A DNA stretch of 64,000 bases from Gonatopus flavifemur (GCA_018340375.1 JAFFJZ010000014.1:5022001-5086000); one strand, 5' to 3'; shown: positions 10,480 to 20,904, counted from the first letter of the stretch. Notes: a model not told the origin generated them from the letters alone. Numbers and translations: made by a program.

Positions 10480-11409
10480 ATGTTAAATTTCGTTTTAACT
10501 AAGCAGCATTCGCGGGAGGTGCTAGTTTTCTGTTCTAATTGGAAAAACAGTGCAGCAGAAGCCTATCGAATGCTTGTGGAAGTTTACGGTGGCAATGCTC
10601 TAACTGATGAATCATGTAGGGGATGGTTTCGGCGTTTTAAGAATGGCGATTTCAGTGTCGAAGACAAGCCTCGCTCAGGACAATCACAAGAATTCGGAAA
10701 CGAGGGATTGGAGGCTTTACTCGACGAAGATCCGAGTCAAATGCAACGGGAGTCTGTGGGATCATCAGGAGTGACGCAACAAGCAGTGTCCGTACGATTA
10801 CAATCCATGGGCATGATCCAAAAGCAAGGCAATAGGGTGCCCCATGACTCAAAGCCTAGAGACATTGAACAGCGATTTCTCGCTTGCAAGCAGCTGATTC
10901 AAAGTCAACGAAGGAAGGGGTTCTTACATCGGATTGTGACAGGAGATCAGAGATGGATATCCTACGATAACCCCAAGGAAAGAGAATACTATGCTATGCC
11001 CGGTCAATCGTTGCCATCGACTCCAACATCGACACCAAAGAGGAATATTCATGGTTCAAAGATCATGCTGTGTATCTAGTGGGACCAAAAGAGTGTTATA
11101 TACTATAAGTTGCTGGAAACTGGTGATTCTATTACGGGTGATCGGTATAGGCTACAATTGATCCGCTCGAGTCGTGCGTTACGAGAAAAACGTCCGGAAT
11201 ACAAGGGATGACATGACAAAGTCATTCATTCACACGATAACGCTCGGCCTCATGTCGCAAAAGTAGTGAAAATTTATCTGGAAACGTTGAAGTGGGATAT
11301 TCTACCGCACCCGCCGTACTCGCCGGACATTGCTCCTTCTGCTTACTGGTTATATCGACACGATAGGTTATATAGCACGATTTGGCAGACCACCGGTTCA
11401 CTCCGTTCG
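10480..11409 (+). pseudogene. Mariner transposase 5' part (copy 2), inactive
   Basis: ATG at 10,480. The HTH is in VLTKQHSREVLVFCSNWKN and SAAEAYRMLVEVYGGN; then WFRRFKNGDFSVEDKPRSGQ, WVPHD-type VPHDSKPRD, and the first catalytic Asp in VTGDQRWISYDNP. An in-frame stop falls at 11,077-11,079 where WWDQK should start (C-I-stop-W-D-Q-K). The second Asp is in HDNARPH. The third-Asp motif reads APSAYW instead of APSDYH. The last part of the gene (14,777-14,990: FEEIENWLLTWIASKDE, KLPERWEK) is displaced by the LINE. Confidence 0.85.
11399..11409. repeat. Left target-site duplication, cactccgttcg
   Basis: This 11-bp mariner sequence is repeated exactly at 14,777-14,787 on the far side of the LINE. 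The sister mariner at 45.3 kb has a single copy (cacttcgtttg), so this is a true TSD of the LINE insertion. Confidence 0.93.
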
Positions 11410-11432
11410 TCATCATGAAGTAACCAGTCTCA

Positions 11433-11861
11433 TCAGTCTGAAGGAATCCTCCAACCCTGTCTATTATCCGCTAACCGCTGAATTTCTGCATATCTACGGG
11501 AACCCTTATCTTGTATAATTTGCTTCATATAACTCAATCTAGGTCTACTCCTCCGAGTTTTACCATTCATTTTTCCTTCCAATATTGTTTTCAATAATCT
11601 ATCATGCCTTAATGTGTGCCCTATCAGATTACTTCTTCTTTTCACGACCTGTCTCAAGAAACTTCTTTTCTCATTGACCTTCTCAAGTACTTCTTCATTC
11701 CTTACTTTCTCTATCCACTTTATTCTAAGCATCTTTCTATAACACCACATTTCAGAAGCTTCAAGTCTTCGTTGGGCCGTTTTCCTCCGGAGGCCGTTGG
11801 GTCCTCCAATTGTCCAAGTTTCGCAACCATACAATGCCGTGCTCCAAACGTAACTCTTCAA
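11433..11861 (-). pseudogene. LINE RT C-terminal domain
   Basis: This continues the RT in another frame: YGCETWTIGGPNGLRRK, EMWCYRKMLRIKWIEKVRNEEV, LIGHTLRHDRLLKTILEGK, GRRSRPRLSYM-type basic patch, then the end just before the triplet tail. The WCYRKMLRI..W...NEEVL text is typical of the C-terminal region of insect LINE polyproteins. A matching DNA segment forms the fragment at 2,345-2,460. Confidence 0.85.
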
Positions 11862-11978
11862 GAATACCTTCCTTACTGCTAAGCTAATATTATTCGAACA
11901 TAGTAACTGTTCCTTTTGGTGGAAAGCCTGATTCCCTTGTGCTATTCTTGCTCTTATATCTCTTTCGCTTTTACCGTT

Positions 11979-12935
11979 TTATGTAATTATGCTCCCTAGA
12001 TATTTAAATTCCTTGACTTGCTGAATTGTCTCTGCATCTATTTTGATTTTCGTTCTTCTTGATGTTTTCGCTGTTGTACAAATCATGAATTTTGTTTTGT
12101 CCTTATTTATATTCATACAATATTTGTCTAGTAATATTTTTTTCATAGTGTTGAGAGTATTTTCTAACTCAGCACTACTCGTAGCTAATATAGCTATGTC
12201 GTCCGCAAATCTCAACATGCTTACATTTTCACCTTGAATCTCTAATTTCAATTGCACTTGCTCCTTCACTTCGTTCATCGCTTCTTCTATATACGAATTG
12301 AAAATCAATGGCGATAGTGAGCATCCTTGTCTCACCTCTCTCCTAATTTGTGCTCCTCCTTTCTGACCCTCTATTTCTATTATTGCGATTTGATTCTTAT
12401 ATAATTCATATATTATTCTCCTATCCCTGAAATTGATTCCTACCTTTTTCAAAATGGTAAACATCTTCTCCCAATCAACATTATCGAATGCTTTTTGTAT
12501 ATCTACAAAACCTATATACACAGACTTTTTCAACTCCAGACTTTTCTCTACTACTGTTCTCAGTGCTAATGTTGCTTCTCGCATTCCCCTATTTTTCCTA
12601 AAACCGAACTGATCTTCTGCTAATCTACTCTCTATTTCATTCTCTATTCTCCTGTATATGATTTTTGTCAGTATTTTCGAGGCATGTGGAGTTAAACTAA
12701 TCGTTCTGTAGTTCTCGCATTTGTCTGCTCCTTGTTTGTTTGGAATGGCGACAATTTTATTCTTCTGGAAATCTTTTGGTACTGCGCCTATTTCGTACAT
12801 ATCTCTGACCAATTCAAACATTCCGTCACGAGTTCTCTGACTGGAGGCTTTGATAAGGTCCACGCTCATGCCATCTATTCCTGGCGCTCCATTATTTTTC
12901 AATTCTTTTGAAGCCCTGTCGAATTCTAATCTCAA
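11979..12935 (-). pseudogene. LINE reverse transcriptase domain
   Basis: A 318-codon open stretch with ordered RT blocks: NNGAPGIDGMSVDLIKA, VAIPNKQGADKCENYRTISL, EDQFGFRKNRGMREA, VDIQKAFDNVDW (first catalytic Asp), RREVRQGCSLSPLIFN, LRFADDIAILATS (FADD catalytic pair) and EFKYLGSII. All key RT residues are present. A frameshift or stop near 11,979 separates it from the C-terminal part, and further breaks lie upstream, so the element cannot make one intact polyprotein as sequenced. Confidence 0.9.
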
Positions 12936-13401
12936 AATTGAATCTCCTAATTGTTCTTCATCGACATCTTCCTCCCTCTCTAAGAATCCTATATCATCGC
13001 TTCCTTTATACAGATCTTTTGAATTATTGATCCAGTGTTCTTTTTTTCCTCCGTTCTTATCAATTGTCTTCCTAGAGAATTTTCAATCTTACTGCTTCTA
13101 GATTTCATTTGTCCAAAAAATCTCTCAACAACCCTATATGCCTCATCAATTTTTCCTAAATGTAATCTTACTTCTATATCTTGACATTTCCCCTCCAACC
13201 ATTATTCTTTTGCTTTCCTTGATTCTCTGATTATTTTATTCCTCAGTCCCTTGTACGTCTGCTGGTCTTGTTCACTATTCCTATTCTTGTATCTCCTCCT
13301 TCCATTAATTAAATCGAGAATTTGTCCTGTTATCCATGGTTTCTTAGGCTCTATCCCATCGTTCTTCAAAATTTCATCTGCACATTGCTCTATGTTCCCC
13401 T

Positions 13402-14430
13402 TCATATTTGTCCATCTACTCTCTTTTTTTTCAAGTCTTTCTCTTGTCGATCCTCCAATTTTTCGTCCAACATCGCTTTGAATGCCTCCTGTGTTTTTCC
13501 TCGTTTGAGATTCTTCAAATTCCATCTTGTTTGCATTTTCCTTTTCTTCTTCAGAGCTTTGGATTTCAGAGAACATTTCATCAGCAACATATTGTGATCA
13601 CTATCTATATCCGCGCCTGGATAAGTTTTACAGCCTTTCACTTGGTTTCTAAATCTTTGTTTTACTAATATGTAATCAATTTGATATCTTGCTGTATCTC
13701 CTGGCATTTTCCAAGTATAGATCCTTCTTGGATGATTTTTGAATAATGTGTTGGTAATAACTATTTTATGACTCTCACAGAATTCGATCAAACGTTGTCC
13801 TCTTTCATTTCTTTTTCCCAACGTGAAATCTCCTATTATGTTGGCCTCTTCTCCCTGCCCTGCTACCGCATTCCAGTCACCTATGATCATTAAATTTTCT
13901 TCTCCCTTGACATATTCTATCACTCCTTCTATTTCATCGTGAGTTTTTTCGATATCCTCCTCTGAGTATGCAGATGTGGGCATGTATACTTGGACTATAA
14001 CAGTGTCTATCGGTTTCGTTTCAACTCTGACCATCATTACGCGTTCGCTATGTTGCAAATAATTCTCTATCCTATTCCCTACCCTCTTATGCATTATAAT
14101 TCCCACACCTGCTTGACCATTCTTTGATCCTGTGTGAATGATTCTATAATCCCCACTCCAGAAATCACCTTCTTGCGGCCATCTCATTTCACTAATTCCC
14201 ATTACATCGATACCCAACCTCTTCATTTCCAGCTTCAAATTTTCTAATTTTCCTGTTTGTCTCAGTGATCTAACATTCCACGCTCTGACTCGAAGAATGT
14301 TCTTTTCCTTCCCTATGTTCTTTGGTTTTCTATCATGTTTGATGAGGTTCTCTCGAGCAGCCTCCACTCGGAGATTCAAACGGGAGGCTGTTTCACCTCC
14401 GGAATATTTCACCCGAGAGGACGCCATCAT
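13402..14430 (-). pseudogene. LINE endonuclease domain and linker
   Basis: ATG at 14,430. Residues ~45-285 show the apurinic-endonuclease-like fold by its motifs: VRAWNVRSLRQTG, MGISEMRWP (metal-binding Glu), VQVYMPTSA, MIIGDWNAV (Asp and Asn of the active site), IDYILVKQRF and the terminal SDHNML (Asp-His). The motif set appears complete, so target nicking capacity was retained until recently. After about residue 330 the frame shifts, and the continuation to the RT is in the ORFs at 13,202-13,576 and 12,989-13,198. Confidence 0.88.
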
Positions 14431-14776
14431 GTTGTTTTTGTTGCTTTTTTTTCAATAAATCAAAATTCAAAATTCCAGGTTTGGAGAAAAGATTTCATTT
14501 CCTCGATAATATTGAAAGATGTCGAGGAAGGTAGTTTCCCCTTGCTTTCCCTCCGTTTCTGCCGATGTTCCTGGCGTCGGGATGATTTAGTTTCCCTCAG
14601 TTTTTATTCTCTCTCTCGAGTACTTTATTCCACCTGAAAAAGAGACCCAAATCTGAGATACTTATCCTCCCCACCACGTAAAGGAAGCAGATACTACCGA
14701 AAATGGATAAAAAGGATATCAAGGACAGGTATCAAGAATATCCCCCTGTAAGACCCGCAATCATCCCACGGGGAGG

Positions 14777-14990
14777 CACTCCGTTCGAAGAAATCGAAAA
14801 TTGGCTCCTAACTTGGATCGCCTCGAAAGACGAGACGTTTTCCCGTAACGGGATTTGAAAATTACCCGAAAGATAGGAGAAAGTGATAGCCAGCGATGAA
14901 CAATACTTTGATTGATTTGATAATTCATGTTCTTCTGAAATGAACGCCTCTTCAACTGTAAAAAAACGGACCGAATTGATTTATATTCAA
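14777..14990 (+). mobile_element. Mariner copy 2, 3' part and right TSD
   Basis: This begins with the second cactccgttcg (14,777-14,787), then encodes FEEIENWLLTWIASKDE and a diverged LPERWEK..ASDEQYFD tail, followed by the right TIR. The sequence joins directly to 11,409 when the LINE is removed. Confidence 0.88.
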
Positions 14991-15189
14991 AATTTTGTAC
15001 GTCATCAATTCATCGCACAATGACGTCATTCATACTGGACAAACTGGAAGAAAATACACAAGAATACACAAACCGTTGGGAGTTAAGCGAAAGTATGAGA
15101 ATGCGCTCCAGAGTGAAACTATTCTTCACGATCGTAAAAAACATGCGATTGTTCTATTCATCAACGTAGGACATCATGAGTTTATATAT

Positions 15190-15880
15190 GTAATTTATCA
15201 CATAACATATTGCTTGATGGTGTTACAACAATTTTTTGAAGTTGTTTCCCTCTACTTGGATACAAAATCCCAGTCCCCGCCGAAAATTTGGAACAGTTTT
15301 CAGTAACACTGATCGGGGTATTCCCGCACAAACAGTGCGGATACAAACAATCATATCTCCCCTCGTCGTGGGTTGGGGCTTGAACACTCAATCCTCCAGG
15401 AATCCCCACAGGGAAAAGTCGGAAGATGTAAAGTCGGGTGAGCGTGGAGGCCACACAATTGGCCTACCTCGTCCGATCGGGAAATGGTGATCAAGGTATT
15501 TTCTTAGAATCAATGCGTCGTGAGGTGGCGCTCCATCCAGCTGGACTCACATCCTCTGCCCTGTTTGTAGATCCCGATTCTCGAGCAGGCGTTGTGCATT
15601 ATCCGTCAGGAATTCCAGGAACATGGGACTGGTCAAAGTGGTGTTGGAAAAATGTGGACCGACTAAATAGCTATTCACGATCCCGCATCACACATTCATG
15701 TTCCACCGATGTTGGTTGTCGATTGTTCGATTACAATGCGGATTTACATCAAACCAGTAGTGAGAGTTGTGTTTATTTCAACGCCCAGTGTTCTGGAAAC
15801 ACGCTTTGTCAGAGAGCATTACATAGTCGGAAAGCTGAGTCGCAGAATCTAATCCGAAGTGTCATGTCGTTTAGAGTAAG
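15190..15880 (-). pseudogene. Tc1-like (DUF4817-type) transposase relic
   Basis: Reading the minus strand in shifting frames gives DEACFQNTGR and NKHNSHYW.DVNPHCNR, NQHRWNMNVWCGIV, QLDGAPPHDALILRKYL, then WPPRSPDFTSSDFSLWG and NFRRGLGFCIQVEGNN with FKKLL at the end. The same string of motifs occurs in the better-preserved element at 32.5-34.6 kb. Catalytic positions are the Asp in QLDGAPPH and the Asp in RSPDFTSSDF; the earlier DEA motif is present. Several stops and frame changes make it a dead copy. Its TIRs were not found. Confidence 0.75.
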
Positions 15881-15892
15881 AGGGTTAACCCT

Positions 15893-15925
15893 TTTAGGGG
15901 CGCAATTGACTGGGCAATTTTATCA
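15893..15925. mobile_element. piggyBac-like left terminus (candidate)
   Basis: The sequence ggTTAACCCTTTTAGGGGCGC has a TTAA followed directly by CCCTTTTAGGG, the arrangement of piggyBac-type ends (TTAA TSD plus CCC...GGG-rich TIR). It lies about 900 bp from a piggyBac transposase C-terminus pointing the right way. No partner right end was found, so the assignment stays tentative. Confidence 0.45.
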
Positions 15926-15955
15926 AACTGTTCTTATCGTATTCTTATGTATTCA

Positions 15956-16450
15956 GGGTCGCTTATTACGAATCCAGTGTTGGAATTCCAAAATTCAAGA
16001 TGGCGGATCCAACATGGCGGACGAAAATTGATAAATCGTCGGATTTCCTTCAAACTCGGTACCCAAGGGTTTTTGGGATCACTGATTATGAATCCGGTGT
16101 CAAAATTCCAGGATGCAAAATCGCGGATCTGATATGGCGGACAAAGACTGAAAAAATCATCGGATCTCCTTCAAACTCGGTGAACAAGGGTTTTTGGGAT
16201 CACTGATTACGAACCCAGTGTCAAAATTCCGGAATTCAGAATGGCGGATCCAATATGACGGACCAAATTCCAAAAAATCAATCAAAATTCCATATCCAAT
16301 ATGGGGGATGAAAATTGGGAAAAAACCACCCGATTTTCTCCAAACTCGTGGTCCAGGGGTTCCCAGGGTCGTTGATTATGAATCCGAAGTCGAAATCGAG
16401 ATGCTCAAGAGGGCAGTGGCAATATGGCGGACCTCAAGCAGAAAAATTCT
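15956..16450. repeat. About 120-bp tandem subrepeats with GGGTCGCTGATTACGAATCC core
   Basis: Unit starts fall at 15,956, 16,075, 16,196 and 16,366 (spacing 119, 121, 170). Each unit runs from a gggtcgctgattacgaatcc-like start through aaaattccggaattcaaaat and ggcggatccaatatggcgg, to tccttcaaactcgg and ggggtttttgg. Units are diverged. The same core recurs at 24.2-24.9, 48.7, 52.3-52.6, 53.1 and 53.5 kb, linking several loci. Confidence 0.8.
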
Positions 16451-16794
16451 CAAATAAGGGAAATCTCACTGCATCCTGTGTGAAATTTTGAACAGAACCG
16501 CTGTTCTGTCATTGTTCTTGAAAATGCATACTTCTCGAGAAAAAATATTCCGATTCTTGTGTGATTTAGTCAATTCAAAGAATGTGAGAATTCTCCCTCT
16601 CTGCATTACCCAGAACTAACGACGAGGACGTGGAGAGGAACTGATTCCATTTTTTCTCTTTTTTTTATATTTGGAATTTTTTTCCATTTCATACTTCATT
16701 TTCCAAATCATTTCAAATTTTCTTCTAATTTTCTAATTTTTTTCAATTTTTTTTCAATTTTTTGAAATCAAGAACATTTTTTTTTTCAATTCTT

Positions 16795-17400
16795 CTATAC
16801 ATTTATGAATTTATAACGCTTGTACATGAAAAGAAATCTTCGAAAAGAAGTATAAACTCCAGGAAAATGAGGCGATACCGATGTTCTCAGCACGTCTGTA
16901 GGTTTCATTTGCACAGCTCCACGAGACTTCTTAGTGGTAGATGATGAAGAAGCTGCTCTTCCTCGTTTCGAACGTTTACACACTCCGACTAATTGATCGA
17001 CAACCTGCAATCGATAATCTTTGAGCGACAATTTACTATTTGGGAAACATAAACGGTATAGTATGAAAGAGTTCACTACAGTCGCATCCATAAAATGCCA
17101 AAAAATTCGATGCCACCACTTGGTACTTTTTCTGTGAAGTTCATGAGTTGATTCCAACTGATCAGCTTTGTCTACGTATCCCATGTGTTTATTATAGTCT
17201 CTGACCATTTCGGGGCAAGCGACTTCTGCAGCTGATCCATCCTTCTGTCGGCGGCTTACACTTGTTGTAATTGGAGGATCATGGAAATTGGATAAAAATT
17301 GGACTGATTCTTTGCCCATCCATTTTATCCACCGTACGCCGTCATTAGATGTGCGAAATTCACTGTCACCGGCTTTCATATCTAAATTCATCCAAAGATT
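16795..17400 (-). pseudogene. piggyBac transposase C-terminal fragment
   Basis: The minus-strand reading shows GDSEFRTSNDGVRWIKWMG, FLSNFHDPPITTSV, CPEMVRDYNKHMGYVDKAD and WWHRIFWHFMDATVVNSFI, the late part of the DDE_Tnp_1_7 domain. The Asp in VDKAD belongs to the conserved C-terminal motif. The first catalytic aspartates are absent because the gene stops matching near 17,400, next to the AT-rich MITE at 17,449. A basic tail (KRSKRGRAASSS) follows. It is 5'-truncated, about 200 of the usual 550-600 residues, and probably belongs to the terminus at 15,893. Confidence 0.85.
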
Positions 17401-17448
17401 CAGATGAATGATAAAGATATGAGAGCCGGTGATATATGGGTACCCCAG

Positions 17449-17843
17449 TAAAAATGAATCATATAAGAACATATAAAAATCATATGTGATCCATATAAAA
17501 TTCATATACGGTCATACATGGCCATATTTAATCCCTACACAATACATATTGAATCCATGTATGCCCCATATATGACTCATATATAATTCATATGTAATCC
17601 ATATATGACCCATGAATGCAAGATTTTTTCACATATGAAAAAAATTCTGTCATATATGGAATATTCTCCATGAATGGATTATATATGCATATATATGGAT
17701 CATATATGGTCATATATGGATTTTATATGGATTAGATATGAATTATATATGATTCCACGCGTTTCCATATGGACCGTATATGGATTATATATTTATTATG
17801 TATGAATTATGTATGGGTCATATATGTTTACTTTTTACTAGGG
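17449..17843. mobile_element. AT-rich MITE made of catatatgga palindromes
   Basis: The ends are inverted: taccccagtaaaaatgaatc at the left and ttactttttactagggta at the right. The interior is built from dozens of variants of catatatggatcatatatg and tcatatatg, so either strand can fold on itself. No ORF is present. The CCCTAGTAAAA terminus is shared with other MITEs here. Confidence 0.75.
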
Positions 17844-17844
17844 T

Positions 17845-17995
17845 AGGCGATGAGTGAATGGTTTAGCATGTAAGGATGACTTGTAAGTAGTGATGAGTGA
17901 GTTAAGAGGGGAGAATTATCTGGGGGTGACGCTCACAAGCAATATAAGTGAGCGCTTGGGAAAATTAATAAGATTCTACTACTACTATTTTACAT
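17845..17995 (+). mobile_element. 5'-truncated tail of the purine-rich LINE
   Basis: The segment aagaggggagaattatctggg with gtgacgctcacaag and gtgagcgc matches the 3' UTR of the LINE relic at about 5,830-5,890 (aagaggggagattttgtcagg, ggtgctcacaag, gtgggcgcc). It ends in a ctactactacta triplet tail instead of att triplets. It abuts a coding-like fragment at 18,002, which it may have interrupted. Confidence 0.65.
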
Positions 17996-18001
17996 GATGT
18001 T

Positions 18002-18590
18002 TCAGATGATGAAAGAAATCAATTGACACATGAAATGACAAATCTGCTCTTGGATTTGGTGGAAAAAAATGGAGAATTGCTTAATGAAAAATCCTATTTC
18101 GATGAAAGTGTGTCAGCCAATTTTAATGGGTTCGGTTATAATTTGACACATGGAAACTGTTGTCTCTAATTCAATAGCCTCAGAAGAAGGTACAGAAATA
18201 TGAGAGATTCCGAAAATCAAACAAGTGATGAAAAAAAAATCGGCCATACTATGAATTGATGCATGAAATACTGCATACGGAACCAGAAATCAGCACGTTG
18301 TCCACAATATTCAGCACGCGAGGATTTACTCTGAGGCAATAATCGAATGGTCCAGATTTTGTCAACAGTGCGGGTAATCTTCCAGGTGATGAATTCTCTA
18401 CATCTAAACATGATGCAGCGCCTCATTCAAATGCTGAGAGACGAAGGAGGAAAAGCCGATTCGAACCTGTATGGGCAAGTAACCTCTTAGAGCAGAGGGA
18501 ACTTCATCGCAAAAGAAATTTGAGAATGAGAGAAAAATTCCTTGCTTTGTATGAAAAATCTCTTATTCAATTTGATGATGTATTACAGCA
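18002..18590 (+). pseudogene. Coding-like fragments, possibly Harbinger accessory protein
   Basis: Two open stretches look protein-like. One runs from 18,003 (DVSDDERNQLTHEMTN, LLLDLVEKNGELLNEK) to a stop near 18,170. The other, near 18,450-18,592, reads RRRKSRFEPVWASNLLEQ and RELHRKRNLRMREKFLALYE, then FDDVLQQ and a stop. The charged helical C-terminus resembles the Myb/SANT-like partner proteins of PIF/Harbinger elements, and a Harbinger transposase lies 1.5 kb away. No DNA-binding motif is visible, so this is a guess from context. Confidence 0.3.
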
Positions 18591-18678
18591 ATGATTGATT
18601 ATCACGTCATCAACTTATCATATACGGGAGATGAAAGGAACTATGAATACAGTAATGTATTGACTTCTTATAATGATG

Positions 18679-18909
18679 TAGGGTGACAGGCCCCATTAAT
18701 GAACACCTTAACCCCCATTAGCGAACAATCGTTTATCTATTTTATCTTTCCTATGGCATATTATTCTGAATTTATTCACATAACAGCGGTTGATTTAGTA
18801 TCCAGTCAGTCATGCTTGGATGAAATTAAAGCACTGAATGAAAAGTACTAAGTATCAAAAACCAAAACGTTCATTAAAGGGGTCGCGTTCATAAATGGGG
18901 TCATCTACC
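18679..18909. mobile_element. MITE with gaccccatttatgaac-type TIRs
   Basis: The left end, agggtgacaggccccattaa, and the right end, tcataaatggggtcatctacc, are inverted imperfect partners, with a second inner pair (aacccccattagcgaac and cgttcattaaaggggtcg). It is flanked by TA-rich bases, is about 230 bp long, and has no ORF. Confidence 0.7.
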
Positions 18910-20126
18910 TTATCATGTTGGATCAACTATTGTTCATTTGATGTTTATTTATTGTTCTGCTCAACTGTGATATACCTTTGCGAATCTCTGGGATTGAAAC
19001 GTGGAAATCGTACGAATTGATGTTCAAGTGATGCATTTCACAAATAATTATATATTGCATAGAAATGCCAATCAATTGAGAATAATTTCATCACATATTG
19101 AATGGCAAAATCATTCGTGATGATAACGCTTGAATCGATCACATATCAAAATATGAATGCTTCGCAGACATAAAAGTACTTTATTGTATTGAAATAAGTG
19201 ATTCAACAAATTTGTGAATCACGAAAGAATGTTTGGTACACATGAAACTGCTTCATTTTTTGTTCAAAGGATGAATTTCACAAATAGTTTGATATTACAT
19301 AAAAATAACTTCCACCAGTATTATACTTGTATTTTAGGTTCAATGATGATATGTTTCTTGTTCGTCCATATGTTTTTTGAAGTGGGTGTACTTCTGTAAA
19401 GCACTGAAAGCGATGATAAGCATTCAATCATTCGATATCAATCGTAATGCATCATTTTTTTCTAAGACCAAAACTACTTCTTTGCTTTATGATTTTATTA
19501 GTGACCCATATAACTTTGAGACTCCGGAGATATTCTAATAGATTTCTCAACAGCTGTTGAGAAATCTGTTCGAATACTTTTGTAACCGGTTTGCAATCTG
19601 GGCAAGTGATTCAGAACATGTTACATGGCAATCCAAAGTATTCCCATAACTTTTAGAAGATTAGTATAAAATCAACGCGCAAGACGTGTTGGTGAATGAA
19701 TCCACAAGTGTTTTCGAATCAACTACCCGTCTACGTTGTAAGATAAAATTCTTCATTCCTGAATGAATGCAAAATTCACTTCATAACTTTGAATTTGAAT
19801 TGGGTCAGAAATTATCATAAACCGTGATTGGTATTAGTAATTATAAGATCTATTTTATAAATAGAAGAAGTAAATGACAACGAATTGTGAATTCTTTATT
19901 TATATTCCTTCTCCTCCCCCAATTCCAATCAGGGACAATATTATTGCTCTGGCAACTCTGGAAAAACCAGGCTTCACTTGAGTACCGCCATGAAATTCCA
20001 AGTAGTTGAGGATTCATAATAAATAGTATCACACGAATTTCTTTCGGACACAAATAAAAGGTGTCATGTCATCATTCTGAATCACATTCTTGGAGTATTG
20101 TTCTATCACGTCAATAAATTCGAAAA
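18910..20126. other. No gene recognised
   Basis: AT-rich DNA with partly duplicated phrases (gaatttcacaaatagtttg and catttcacaaataattat, at about 19,030 and 19,270), suggesting a decayed direct duplication. A perfect 28-nt palindrome at 19,540 is listed separately. No TE protein is visible. Confidence 0.4.
19540..19567. repeat. Perfect 28-nt palindrome
   Basis: agatttctcaacag is followed immediately by its own reverse complement ctgttgagaaatct. After a 4-nt mismatch on each side the symmetry resumes (tattc / gaata). It could be the fused termini of a MITE or a cruciform site. Confidence 0.85.
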
Positions 20127-20904
20127 TTATCTTAGCAACTGAGCCATAATATCTCTTCGTACATCTCTATTCATAATAGCATCATCTCCGCCGTTGACGT
20201 CCTCTTCGTTAATATCCACACAGTCGTCTAGTGGTTCGTCCTCGTTATCAATACATATATCATGTAATATGCTACACGCCAATTTAATGAGAGAAATCAT
20301 AGCTGTGTTGTACATACAGACGTATTCCAATGTACGAAATCTGGTTTCCAGTCTCCCAAATGTCCCTTCAATAAGAACCCTAGTTTCTGATAATTCGATG
20401 TTGAAGTTTCTTTGAACATCATTCTGATATCCATTATTCCGGTATGGTGTTATCAGACGAGATGATAAGGGGTATGCAGAGTCACCCCAAAGGTGATCAT
20501 GTTGTAGGAAACATCTGCGATCATGAGCATCCATCAGTTCTTTGATAAGGCTCATTCGCCAAACCCTTGCATCATGCACGCTGCTACAATAACCACCGAA
20601 TACGTCAATAAACTTCAGACGATGATCACAGATACCTTGAAGGATTATCGCATGGAACCCTTTTCCATTCAGGTGACTGTCTGAATCTGCAGTTGGAGCA
20701 CTGATTGGTATGTGACACCCATCTATGGCACTGCCTATTCCAAGTGAACCACATATCATTTCGAATCCTTGCTGTACGTGGACAATGTCATTTTGATTCG
20801 GCCATTGAATATGAGTATGTACACTTTGGGTCAATGAACATGCCACTTTGAGAATACATCGCCACACAGTGTCATTACATACTCCAAATCTATCGGCTAC
20901 AGAT
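20127..20904 (-). CDS. PIF/Harbinger (HARBI1-like) transposase, 3' exon
   Basis: The minus-strand reading shows the DDE_Tnp_4 domain: AIDGCHIPISAP (first Asp), FIDVFGGYCSSVHDARVW, LWGDSAYPLSSRLITPY (second Asp) and RVLIEGTFGRLETRF (Glu), then LHDICI and an acidic C-terminus. All three catalytic residues are present and the frame is open for about 245 codons. Translation continues upstream of 20,867 (SVADRFGVCNDTVWRCIL) to a good splice acceptor, ttattttag, giving an exon start at 20,904. The preceding exon is probably near 20,950-21,080, but I could not fix its frame. This is the best-preserved transposase in the window. TIRs were not located. Confidence 0.85.

Larger units (their letters stand above)
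11410..14776 (-). mobile_element. Full-length APE-type LINE (RTE/L2-like)
   Basis: The 3,367-bp insertion is bounded by 11-bp TSDs. The 5' end (minus strand) starts GCCTCCCCGTGGGATGATTG and the 3' end finishes in an ATGATGA-type triplet tail without long poly(A). One long coding region runs endonuclease, then RT, then C-terminal domain, now interrupted by several frameshifts and stops. It shows an apurinic endonuclease domain and a YADD-equivalent FADD box. The short triplet tail and the single ORF suggest an RTE/L2-like clade, which I cannot confirm. Shorter relatives lie at 1, 2,345 and 29,376. Confidence 0.9.
10308..14990 (+). mobile_element. Mariner copy 2, split by a LINE insertion
   Basis: The left TIR, ttgggagtacaaattagttc, starts at 10,308 after TA. 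The right end at about 14,990 (cggaccgaattgatttata...ttcaa) is a diverged partner. The mariner parts are 10,308-11,409 and 14,777-14,990; between them lies the LINE of 11,410-14,776. The uninterrupted sister copy at 45,116-46,375 shows the original junction (ccggttcacttcgtttgaag), confirming the split. Confidence 0.92.

Noticed and set aside
13251..13668. Plus-strand ORFs rich in Phe/Leu/Ser across the LINE
   Set aside because: Antisense of the Lys/Glu-rich LINE polyprotein; no independent domain.
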